Source of the DNA: Antarcticimicrobium sp033791545
GTDB taxonomy: Bacteria > Pseudomonadota > Alphaproteobacteria > Rhodobacterales > Rhodobacteraceae
Assembly: GCA_033791545.1 (NCBI GenBank)
Contig: JASJGL010000145.1
Span: 3,638 to 67,637, forward strand
Length of the DNA: 64,000 nt
Direction of reading: 5' to 3'
This document shows positions 44,148 to 51,555 of this stretch, piece after piece (position 1 is the stretch's first letter; each line of letters opens with the position of its first letter). The notes beneath the pieces were generated by a model that was given only the letters and a program-made list of their open reading frames with translations, was not told the origin of the DNA and made no database searches. A program made the position numbers and the translations under genes.

Positions 44148-44804
44148 TCATCGGGCGGCCTGGACCCGACGCTCGATGCGTCGCAGGACAGCTTCCATGC
44201 CGAGGTTGATGATGTAATAGAACAGGGCCGCCACCACGTAGAACTCGAATGGGCGGTAGGTGCGGCCAATGGCAAGTTGAGCGGACAGCGTCAGTTCGGT
44301 CACGCCGATCACCGAGACCAGCGCCGAGTCCTTGAGCAGGGCGATCATGTTGTTGCCGATCGGCGGGATCACGTCGCGCACCGCCTGCGGGATCACCACC
44401 TTGCGCAGGGCTTGTCCCCGGCTTAGCCCCACGGTGCGGGCCGCCTCCATCTGGCCCTTGTCGACGGCAACGATAGCGGTCTGGATCAGCTCGGAATTAT
44501 ATACCGCGAAATGCAGCCCCAGTCCGACCACACCGGCAACAAAGGCCGGCAGGTCGATTCCCACCTGCACCAGCCCGAAATAGATCAGGAACAGTTGCAG
44601 CAGCAGCGGCGTGCCCATGAACAGCCATTCAAAAGCCCGGAGCGGCAAGCGCACCAGCGTCGGTGCATAGAGCGCGATCACGGCAAAGAAGATGCCGCCG
44701 AAAAAGCTGAGCACCGCCGCGCCCACCGTGATCGCAATGGTCCAGAGCGCGCCCAGAAAGATCACGTCGAGGTAGTCGGGGACAACTGAGAAATCCAGGC
44801 CCAT
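44148..44804 (-). CDS. Polar amino-acid ABC transporter, permease 1
   Basis: 218-residue inner-membrane protein with about five helices and the EAA-type coupling loop VDKGQMEAARTVGLSRGQAL, plus VVIPQAVRDVIPPIGNNMIA. These are signatures of HisM/HisQ-type permeases. It probably pairs with the second permease as a heterodimer. It begins 25 bases after it. Confidence 0.95.
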   Translation of the reverse strand: MGLDFSVVPDYLDVIFLGALWTIAITVGAAVLSFFGGIFFAVIALYAPTLVRLPLRAFEWLFMGTPLLLQLFLIYFGLVQVGIDLPAFVAGVVGLGLHFAVYNSELIQTAIVAVDKGQMEAARTVGLSRGQALRKVVIPQAVRDVIPPIGNNMIALLKDSALVSVIGVTELTLSAQLAIGRTYRPFEFYVVAALFYYIINLGMEAVLRRIERRVQAAR

Positions 44805-44829
44805 GCGGGCGCCTCCTATCCGGTTGGGA

Positions 44830-45477
44830 TCAAACGATCTTGGCTTTGTTGTCGAGCCAGGTAACGGCGCGACTGGTGATGTAGATGATGATCATGTAAA
44901 GAATGCCCGAAATCAGGAACATTTCGAACGGCTTGTAGGTCGAGCCGATATAGCGCTGCGCGGTATAGGTCAGTTCGACCACCGAAATCGCGGCCACCAG
45001 CGCGGTGCCCTTGATCAGCGCGTTGATATTCACCCCCAGCGGCCGGATCATCAGCCGCATGGCCTGCGGCAGCACCACCTTGCGAAAGCTTTGGCCGCGA
45101 CTCATCCCCAAGGTCCGGGCGGCCTCGATCTGGCCCTTGTCGATAGAGATGATGGCGCCGCGGATGGTTTCGGTCATATAGGCGCCGATATTGACCCCCA
45201 GACCGATCACCCCAGCCTGGAACGCGTCCAGCTGGATGCCGATCTGCGGGCCTCCAAAGTACAGGATAAAGAGCTGGATCAGCGCCGGTGTGCCGCGGAT
45301 GAAGCTGACATAAGCGGCCCCGATATAGCGCAGCACCACAAACCGGGACAGCCGCGCGGCCGCCCCGAGCCCGCCGCAGAACAGACCAAGGATCGTCGTC
45401 AGGATGGACAGTTGAATGGTCACCCACGCCGCCTTCAGGAAGTACGGGTAGACCGTCAGCATCAGTTCGATATCCAA
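44830..45477 (-). CDS. Polar amino-acid ABC transporter, permease 2
   Basis: 215-residue inner-membrane permease, about five helices, with SIDKGQIEAARTLGMSRGQS and VVLPQAMRLMIRPLGVNINA. It is about as similar to permease 1 as HisM is to HisQ. It begins 50 bases after the creatininase-family gene. Confidence 0.95.
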   Translation of the reverse strand: MDIELMLTVYPYFLKAAWVTIQLSILTTILGLFCGGLGAAARLSRFVVLRYIGAAYVSFIRGTPALIQLFILYFGGPQIGIQLDAFQAGVIGLGVNIGAYMTETIRGAIISIDKGQIEAARTLGMSRGQSFRKVVLPQAMRLMIRPLGVNINALIKGTALVAAISVVELTYTAQRYIGSTYKPFEMFLISGILYMIIIYITSRAVTWLDNKAKIV

Positions 45478-45527
45478 GGGCCAGTCCCCTCCCGTTTCTG
45501 CGGTGGCCGGTGCGGCCTTAGTGGTGA

Positions 45528-46319
45528 TCAGTGATGATCGGTGCGGCTCAAAATCGGCAAGGCGCGGATTTCGCGGACCAGTGCCGTGGTCTCTTCGATC
45601 GCGGCGCGCAGGAACTTTTCGCCGGTCTCAGCATCCGCGACGGTCGGGTCACCCATGGTTCCGTCCGGCGAAACCTCGGACCACCAGCGCATCAGCATCG
45701 CTTTGCCGCCGCCTTTCGCCAGATCAAGGTTGAAAAAGTTGGTCTTGGGATCGTGCAGGTTCTGGGATTTCGATTTCTCGATATGCACCAGCTCCGGGTG
45801 CAGATGTTTGTACATCGCCGCCTCGAACTCTCCGGCATGGGCGATGCCGCCGATTTCGGATTTGCGGTGTTCGTTGATGCGATCCGCGCAGAGGTTCCAA
45901 TAAGAGGCCGAGACGCAGATGATACCGGTTTCGATCACTGTCTTGCGTGCCGACAGATCAAGGATCGGATGGTTCGATCCGTGCGAGTTCAACAGCAGGA
46001 TCCGGCGAAACCCGTGATGGGCCAGAGATTTGGTGATGTCGGTGACAAAGGCGATCAGCGTCTCGGGCTGGATCCAGATGACGCCGGGGAAATCCTTGTG
46101 GTGTTCGTTGAACCCGTAGGCCACCGGCGGCATCACCAGCACTTCATCCGGGGCGGCCGCAGCCACGCCGTTGGCCACAGCCATACCCAACACCGTGTCG
46201 GTGTCGAGCGGCATATGCGGCCCGTGATCCTCGGTCGCAGAGACGTTCAGGATGACGACGCGGTCCTTGTCCGCATCGCGGACCTCTTCCCAGGTCAGTT
46301 TCCCATAGTCCGTTGTCAT
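45528..46319 (-). CDS. Creatininase-family amidohydrolase
   Basis: 263-residue metal-dependent amide hydrolase. The N-terminal SATEDHGPHMPLDTDT carries the metal ligands (E30, H32 and an Asp at 39-41), LLLNSHGSNHP the next His and IAHAGEFEAAMYK the last Glu. The family opens cyclic amides (creatinine) or removes formyl groups from amides. The gene is second in the importer operon, immediately after the binding protein, which suggests its substrate is the imported compound or its first product. Creatinine itself is possible but no creatinase or sarcosine genes follow, so another amide is more likely. Confidence 0.92.
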   Translation of the reverse strand: MTTDYGKLTWEEVRDADKDRVVILNVSATEDHGPHMPLDTDTVLGMAVANGVAAAAPDEVLVMPPVAYGFNEHHKDFPGVIWIQPETLIAFVTDITKSLAHHGFRRILLLNSHGSNHPILDLSARKTVIETGIICVSASYWNLCADRINEHRKSEIGGIAHAGEFEAAMYKHLHPELVHIEKSKSQNLHDPKTNFFNLDLAKGGGKAMLMRWWSEVSPDGTMGDPTVADAETGEKFLRAAIEETTALVREIRALPILSRTDHH

Positions 46320-46352
46320 GATACTGCCTATTTTTTTGTATTTGATTTTGGT

Positions 46353-46377
46353 GGGGGCCGCCGCAGACGGCGGACCC
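46353..46377 (-). other. GC-rich stem-loop between binding protein and hydrolase genes
   Basis: CCGCCG (46358-46363) pairs with CGGCGG (46368-46373) around CAGA, with flanking GGG/CCC. It follows two small hairpins at the binding-protein stop. No T-run follows on the minus strand, so it is not a terminator. It probably stabilises the binding-protein part of the mRNA. Confidence 0.55.
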
Positions 46378-46387
46378 GATATCTTAC

Positions 46388-46425
46388 ATCCGTATTAACG
46401 GATTTATTCATCCGTATTAACGGAT
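46388..46425 (-). repeat. Twin palindromes spanning the binding-protein stop codon
   Basis: On the minus strand ATCCGTTAATACGGAT occurs twice with a 22-base period (46410-46425 and 46388-46403). Each copy folds as ATCCGT-TAAT-ACGGAT. The stop codon TAA of the gene lies in the loop of the first copy, so the unit includes the last two sense codons. Confidence 0.8.
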
Positions 46426-47202
46426 GTCGCCGCCGACCCACTGTTCGGCGATCTTCACGTAGGTGCCGTCTGCCATCATGTCGTCCAGCGCCTTTTGCAT
46501 CGCGGCACCCAGCTTGGGGTTGCCTTCACGAATGGCGATACCGGCACCGAAAGCTTCGGTCTCAAGGTCGGGGATGACCGCGTAATCATAGCCCTTTTCC
46601 TTCATCGCCAGAATCGCGGCGATGGAGTCGTTGACGATGGCGTCGACGCGGCCGTTTTCCAGCTCGAGCAGCAGTTCGGGCAGGCCTTTGTAGGTGCGGA
46701 TGCTATAGCCTTGATCGCGCGCCCATTCCTCATGGGTTTCGCCCAGCGTCACGCCCAGCGTTGCGTCACCCAGTTGCGACACGCTGGTGAAGGGCGAGCC
46801 GGCCTTGGTGAAGATCGCGCGTTTGGTGGCATAATAGGGGCCGACGAAATCGACCACTTTGTCGCGCTCTTCGGTGATCGTCATCGATCCGACAATGGCG
46901 TCATATTTGTTGGCCAGCAGGCCGCCGATGATGCCGTCCCAAGCGGTAGTGACGATTTCCGCCTTGAGCCCCATACGCTTGGCGATTTCGGTTCCGATTG
47001 CCGGGTCAAAACCCACGACCTCGTTTTTTTCATTGACGAAGTTGAACGGCGGGTAGGCGCCGCTCATGGCGATGCGGATCACACCCTTTTCCATGATCGT
47101 GTCCAGCTCTTCGGCCTGAACCGCGCTGGTGGTGCCAAGGCCCGCGACCAGCAATGCGCCGGCGGCAAGAGTGGTCTTCATCAGAGATCTGCGAGTCGTC
47201 AT
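46417..47202 (-). CDS. Polar amino-acid ABC transporter, periplasmic binding protein
   Basis: 261-residue binding protein of family 3 (HisJ/GlnH type). The signal peptide is TTRRSLMKTTLAAGALLVAG with cleavage after SAVQA. The mature part has IRIAMSGAYPPFNFVNEKNE, EVVGFDPAIGTEIAKRMGLK, then WDGIIGGLLANKYDAIVGSM and LPELLLELENGRVDAIVNDS. It delivers the substrate to permeases 44148 and 44830. The ligand cannot be predicted. ATG 47202 has CTCGGGAGAAGACC upstream. It is the first gene of the operon, divergent from the LysR regulator. Confidence 0.95.
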   Translation of the reverse strand: MTTRRSLMKTTLAAGALLVAGLGTTSAVQAEELDTIMEKGVIRIAMSGAYPPFNFVNEKNEVVGFDPAIGTEIAKRMGLKAEIVTTAWDGIIGGLLANKYDAIVGSMTITEERDKVVDFVGPYYATKRAIFTKAGSPFTSVSQLGDATLGVTLGETHEEWARDQGYSIRTYKGLPELLLELENGRVDAIVNDSIAAILAMKEKGYDYAVIPDLETEAFGAGIAIREGNPKLGAAMQKALDDMMADGTYVKIAEQWVGGDIR

Positions 47203-47348
47203 GGTCTTCTCCCGAGTTTGTTTTTGATCTTTGCGCTGCGGTACGCTCGGGCCCAAGCCCGGGAAAGACCGCTGCATTGCAAGAGGCTTGCATAGGGGCT
47301 TCACATAAAGCAAATAGATATTCAAAATCACTTACATTGATAAAAACT

Positions 47349-48305
47349 ATGAACAACTCTATCGGCCAGCGTTTTCCATGGAACCTTGACTGGAACCTGT
47401 TGCGCACCTTCATGGTGATCGTGGAGCAGCAAGGGGTGACCAAGGCCGCCGATTTTCTGGGCCTGAAACAGCCCACGATCAGTTCGGCCCTACGCCGGTT
47501 GGAAGAGACCGTCGGCCATCGGTTGATCGAGCGCGGGCCGCACCGGTTTGCCGTCACGGCGGTCGGGCGCACGTTGTATTCGGAATCCTCGACGATCTTT
47601 GGCGCGGTGTCGCAGCTGCCCGAATTGCTCGAAGCCGAGGAAGAAGAGCTTTCGGGGCATGTGAATATCGCCTTGACCAGCCATGTGATGTCGCCGCATT
47701 TCGACCGGGTGCTGGAGGCGTTTCACGCCCGTCATTCCAAGGTGACCTATTCCATCGTCGTTGCCGAAAGCTCGGATATTGTCACCTTGGTGCGACAGAA
47801 CCGGGCCAGTCTTGGGGTCTGCCTGCTGAACAAGATCCCGACCGAGTTGGAGGCGCGGATCCTGTTCCGGGAATATTTCGGGCTGTATTGCGGGCCGCGT
47901 CACCGGCTGTTTTCCCGCTCCAAGATCGATATCGGCGATTTAGTGGGGGAATATTCCGTCGCCTTCCAGACCGAGATCGAGGGCGGTCCGCTGGACGTGG
48001 TGTCGGGGCTGCGCCATCGCGCGCGGCTGGCACCAGGGCTCAAGGGGGTGTCGGCCAACCTGCCCGAGGTGCGGCGCATGATCCTTGCCAATATCGGCAT
48101 CGGGGCCTTGCCGGTCCATGTGGCCGAGCGCGACGTGACGTTGGGGACGCTGCGGCAATTGCCGCCCTATACCAAGCTGCCTGCGGTCAATATCTATCTT
48201 TTGAGCAATCCGCGCCGCAGCCTGTCCCCGCCCGAAGCGGCGTTGCTTCGGATGTATGGCGAGATGATAGATGAAACCGACCTCAAGGCGCGCACCTATC
48301 AATAG
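47349..48305 (+). CDS. LysR-family transcriptional regulator
   Basis: 318-residue regulator. The winged helix at the N-terminus is WNLLRTFMVIVEQQGVTKAA, then DFLGLKQPTISSALRRLEET. The periplasmic-binding-protein-like effector domain follows (VNIALTSHVMSPHFDRVLEA and onward). ATG 47349 opens the usual N-terminus. The gene is divergent from the importer operon with 146 AT-rich bases between the starts, the classic arrangement for control of a neighbouring catabolic operon. The effector is unknown. Confidence 0.94.
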   Translation: MNNSIGQRFPWNLDWNLLRTFMVIVEQQGVTKAADFLGLKQPTISSALRRLEETVGHRLIERGPHRFAVTAVGRTLYSESSTIFGAVSQLPELLEAEEEELSGHVNIALTSHVMSPHFDRVLEAFHARHSKVTYSIVVAESSDIVTLVRQNRASLGVCLLNKIPTELEARILFREYFGLYCGPRHRLFSRSKIDIGDLVGEYSVAFQTEIEGGPLDVVSGLRHRARLAPGLKGVSANLPEVRRMILANIGIGALPVHVAERDVTLGTLRQLPPYTKLPAVNIYLLSNPRRSLSPPEAALLRMYGEMIDETDLKARTYQ

Positions 48306-48320
48306 GCAGATCAATAGGCG

Positions 48321-48767
48321 ATGCAGGGTAACAGGATCGAAACGGGCAGGGCGACGCAGATGGGCACAACAGGTCTGATCATACGATATACCGGGTTCGC
48401 CGTGATCGCGACACTGGCCAATCTTGGGGCGCAACGCGGGATCTTCGCGCTGTTGCCTGCGGGGCAGCTGCGTCTGATCGCGGCGCTGGTCTGCGGCACC
48501 GGCATCGGGTTGGTGGTGAAATACATTCTCGACAAGCGGTGGATCTTTGACGACCCCTTGCGCGCGCCGCGCGATGAGACGCGTACCTTTTCGCTTTACA
48601 CCCTGACCGGGGTGGCGACCACGGCGCTGTTCTGGGGTGTTGAGAGCCTGTTCTGGGCCATTTGGCAAACCCGGGACATGCGCGAATTGGGCGCCGTTCT
48701 GGGGCTGAGCGCAGGCTATGTGATCAAGTACAATCTAGACAAACGCTTCGTATTTCGCCGCGATTGA
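48321..48767 (+). CDS. GtrA-family membrane protein
   Basis: 148-residue protein with four helices. LIIRYTGFAVIATLANLGAQ, then YILDKRWIFDDP after helix 2, and GYVIKYNLDKRFVFRRD at the end are GtrA signature blocks (charged K/R-W/F-F motifs after helices 2 and 4). GtrA proteins take part in moving or scaffolding polyprenyl-linked sugars across membranes. The start could also be ATG 48360. It converges with the HAD-UbiA fusion gene, which suggests a shared role in lipid-linked pentose metabolism, as for GtrA-like Rv3789 near DPPR synthase in mycobacteria. Confidence 0.87.
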   Translation: MQGNRIETGRATQMGTTGLIIRYTGFAVIATLANLGAQRGIFALLPAGQLRLIAALVCGTGIGLVVKYILDKRWIFDDPLRAPRDETRTFSLYTLTGVATTALFWGVESLFWAIWQTRDMRELGAVLGLSAGYVIKYNLDKRFVFRRD

Positions 48768-48788
48768 GCAAGGCGCCCTGACGGGGAA

Positions 48789-48824
48789 CCTTGCGCGGCA
48801 CTAGGGGAGAGCCGCCGCGCAAGG
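48789..48824. terminator. Hairpin between convergent GtrA and HAD-UbiA genes
   Basis: CCTTGCGCGGC and GCCGCGCAAGG form a perfect eleven-bp stem around a 14-base loop between the two stops. There is no T-run, so termination may be weak or Rho-assisted. Confidence 0.5.
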
Positions 48825-48837
48825 GACACCATTCCCG

Positions 48838-50271
48838 CTACAGCGCCAAGATCACCAGAGCGATACCAATCCCCATGATCATCAAACCGATGCGGTCGTG
48901 GGTCACGAACTGGATCGGATCGTAATCCTCGCGCCCCAACTCGCTGAGCCGGACAACCCGGAACAGCCAGAGGGTCAGCGGCAGGACGGTGGCGGCAAAG
49001 ATCATCTGGGAGCCGTACAGCCCGCCCGAATGCCCGCCGAAGGCATAGAGCAGAAACGTCGCCGCGCTCAGCACGATCCCGGCGGCGGCGAAGACTTTGA
49101 GCGCGGGGAAATCGTCCGCGCCATAGCCGCGCCCCGGCAGCTTTCCAGGATGCAATTCCCGCGCCAAGGCTGTCATCCGTTTGACGCAGGCCAGCGTGAA
49201 GAACACGACGAAGACGAACGCCAGCACCGTGCCCGGCACCGCGATCTGTGCTGCGACCGCCCCGGTCAGCACCCGCAAAAGGAACATGAAGGCGAGACTG
49301 GCAAGGTCGATCCAGCGCCGTTTCTTGAGCCAGAACGAATAGGTCAGGCTGGTCAACATATACAGCAAGGTCAGCGCCGCCACCGGTGGTCCAACCAGCC
49401 AGGCCGAGGCCAAGGCCAACACGACCAGCCCGGCGCTGGCAATCATGGCGTCGCGGATCTGCAACGCGCCAGAGGCGATCGGGCGGTTGCGCTTTTCCGG
49501 GTGCAGCCGGTCGGCCTCCAGATCCAGCAGATCGTTGAGGATATAGATCGACGAGGCGCCGATACTGAACGCCGCCGCCGCCATCAGCGCAGCAAGAAAC
49601 ACTGACAGGCCGAACTCATGCGCCACCAGCAGGGGCAGGAACAACAGCAAGTTCTTGATCCATTGATGCGGGCGCATCTCGCGCAAGAGCGCGAACGGGC
49701 TGCTGCGATCCTCGACAATCTGCAGCGGCTTGCCCATCGCCTGCAGTCGGTGTTGCAGCGTGCCGCCCGGCGAAACGGCGATGATCCGGCGCGCCTTGCT
49801 CCAGACCGGCAGGTCGGCGTTGGAATTGCCGACATAATCGAACCCGCCTTCGCCAAAGCGCTCCACCAGCATTTGCGCCTTGCTCTGTTCGGTCAGGTTG
49901 CGCGTTGCGTTTGATCCGAAATGCGGGCCCGGTAGATCAAGCCGCTGCGCCACCGCCTCGACCAGCGCCTGATCGGAGCCCGAGGCGAGATGGACAGCAC
50001 GGCCCGCCTGTCGCGCCGCATCGGCCAGATCCAGAACCGCCGGGCGCAGCGGCAACAGCGCCACATTCGGCGCCGCGATCTCGCACAGCGCATGTTTGAG
50101 CAGATTGGGCGCGCGCCACTGTGTGACGCATGTTTTCAGCGTTGCGGCGATATTGTGCCCTGCCGCCGCCCAGAAGCTTTCGTAAAGCATGTCTGTGCGC
50201 AACAGCGTCCCGTCTACATCCAGGATCAGGGGGGTGGTGTCGGGGTTCTCGGTTTGGGTCGGCTCTGTCAT
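48838..50271 (-). CDS. HAD phosphatase-UbiA prenyltransferase fusion (DPPR-synthase-like)
   Basis: 477-residue two-domain protein. Residues about 14-165 are a HAD phosphatase: DVDGT (18-22) with nucleophile D18, LASGSD near 96 and GNSNAD at 148-153. From about 200 on there are eight or nine helices of a UbiA prenyltransferase: PHQWIKN at 201-207, NDLLDLEAD at 246-254, then EKRNRPIASG. The sequence PxQWIKN and the Asp-rich motif match decaprenyl-phosphate phosphoribosyltransferases. HAD would then remove the 5-phosphate, making decaprenyl-phosphate ribose in one protein. Azorhizobium noeC and noeH are separate genes of this sort (from memory). ATG 50271 has GAAAAGGCGC upstream. Confidence 0.9.
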   Translation of the reverse strand: MTEPTQTENPDTTPLILDVDGTLLRTDMLYESFWAAAGHNIAATLKTCVTQWRAPNLLKHALCEIAAPNVALLPLRPAVLDLADAARQAGRAVHLASGSDQALVEAVAQRLDLPGPHFGSNATRNLTEQSKAQMLVERFGEGGFDYVGNSNADLPVWSKARRIIAVSPGGTLQHRLQAMGKPLQIVEDRSSPFALLREMRPHQWIKNLLLFLPLLVAHEFGLSVFLAALMAAAAFSIGASSIYILNDLLDLEADRLHPEKRNRPIASGALQIRDAMIASAGLVVLALASAWLVGPPVAALTLLYMLTSLTYSFWLKKRRWIDLASLAFMFLLRVLTGAVAAQIAVPGTVLAFVFVVFFTLACVKRMTALARELHPGKLPGRGYGADDFPALKVFAAAGIVLSAATFLLYAFGGHSGGLYGSQMIFAATVLPLTLWLFRVVRLSELGREDYDPIQFVTHDRIGLMIMGIGIALVILAL

Positions 50272-50492
50272 GCGCCTTTTCTTTATTCTGGCTTCGCAGC
50301 GTTTTTTTTGCAACGTTTTGTTTTTGCAGTGCATAGGGCAATCGCCTGCGGCATTTATGATATAGGAAAAACTCTACCGCAGGGGGATCCCCGCTCACTT
50401 GACACAGGTCATATCCACAAGTCCACGTTGACCGCAGGATGACGCTACCGCTGGCAATGGGTCTGCCGCGGCGAAAGGAAAGACGAAACAAC

Positions 50493-51536
50493 ATGACAAA
50501 GCAACGATTTCTCGTGACCGGCGGGGCAGGGTTCATGGGAATCAACCTGATCCGCTATCTGTTGGAGCGTGGGCACGAGGTGCGCAGCTATGACATTGCG
50601 CCCTTCGCCTATCCCGAGGTTGATCGGGTCGATGTGCTGCAGGGCGATATCCGTGAAAAGGGGTTGCACCCGCGCGCCTTTAACGGGATCGACGTGGTGG
50701 TTCATTGTGCTGCGGCGCTGCCGCTGGCAGACCCGGCCGAGATCCATTCCACCAATGTGGGCGGCGCGCTGTCGCTGATGGAAACCGCGCAAGAGATGGG
50801 GATCGATCGCTATATCCATATTTCCAGCACGGCGGTTTATGGCATTCCTGATCACCATCCGCTGACAGAAGACGATGCGATGCACGGCGTCGGCCCCTAT
50901 GGCGAATCCAAGGTCGAGGCTGAGCACCTATGCGCCGACTTCCGCGACCGGGGCCTGTGCCTGCCGATCCTGCGACCGAAATCCTTTGTCGGGCCGGAAC
51001 GGCTGGGCGCGTTCGAACTGCTGTATGATTTTGCCTATGACGGGCATAATTTCCCGGTACTGGGCAAGGGCGACAATATCTATCAACTGATGGATGTCGA
51101 AGACCTGTGCCAAGCGGTTTACCTGTGCGCGACCGGCGACAAGGCGGCGGTGAATGACACGTTCAACGTCGGCGCGGCGCGCTATGGCAGCCTGCGCGAC
51201 AGCTTTCAGGCGGTGCTGGACCGGGCCGGGCATGGCAAGCGCATCATCGGCTTTCCCGTCGGCCCCGCGATCGCGATCTTGCGCGTGCTGGAGGCGCTGC
51301 ATCTCTCGCCGCTGTACAAGTGGATTTATGAGACTGCCGCCACCGATAGTTTCGTCTGCATCGACAAAATCACCACGCGGCTGGGCTTTGCGCCGGTGTA
51401 TTCCAACGAAGAGGCACTGGTGCGCAACTATGACTGGTATGTTGAAAATCACGGTCGGATCTCGACACATGCGGGGGTTTCGCACCGTGTGCCGTGGAAG
51501 AAAGGCGCACTGAAACTGATCCGGCTGGTGCTATGA
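50493..51536 (+). CDS. Extended SDR (NAD-dependent epimerase/dehydratase-like)
   Basis: 347-residue Rossmann-fold sugar-nucleotide or polyprenyl-sugar modifying enzyme. GGAGFMG is at 10-16, DIAPF starts a cofactor-specific loop, YGESK (Y136, K140) is the catalytic pair, and SSTAVYG gives the Ser. LRPKSFVGPERLGAFELLYD is typical of the UDP-glucose 4-epimerase class. It is divergent from the HAD-UbiA gene, sharing a 221-base promoter region, and is followed 19 bases later by a secreted protein gene. A role as the 2'-epimerase partner of the decaprenyl-phosphate ribose pathway is possible but unproved; those enzymes are of a different type (DprE1/E2). Confidence 0.88.
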   Translation: MTKQRFLVTGGAGFMGINLIRYLLERGHEVRSYDIAPFAYPEVDRVDVLQGDIREKGLHPRAFNGIDVVVHCAAALPLADPAEIHSTNVGGALSLMETAQEMGIDRYIHISSTAVYGIPDHHPLTEDDAMHGVGPYGESKVEAEHLCADFRDRGLCLPILRPKSFVGPERLGAFELLYDFAYDGHNFPVLGKGDNIYQLMDVEDLCQAVYLCATGDKAAVNDTFNVGAARYGSLRDSFQAVLDRAGHGKRIIGFPVGPAIAILRVLEALHLSPLYKWIYETAATDSFVCIDKITTRLGFAPVYSNEEALVRNYDWYVENHGRISTHAGVSHRVPWKKGALKLIRLVL

Positions 51537-51555
51537 TATCTGGAGGAGGGGCTTG

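Noticed and set aside
46353..46377. GC hairpin as operon terminator
   Set aside because: No T-run follows on the minus strand, and the operon continues with the hydrolase gene.
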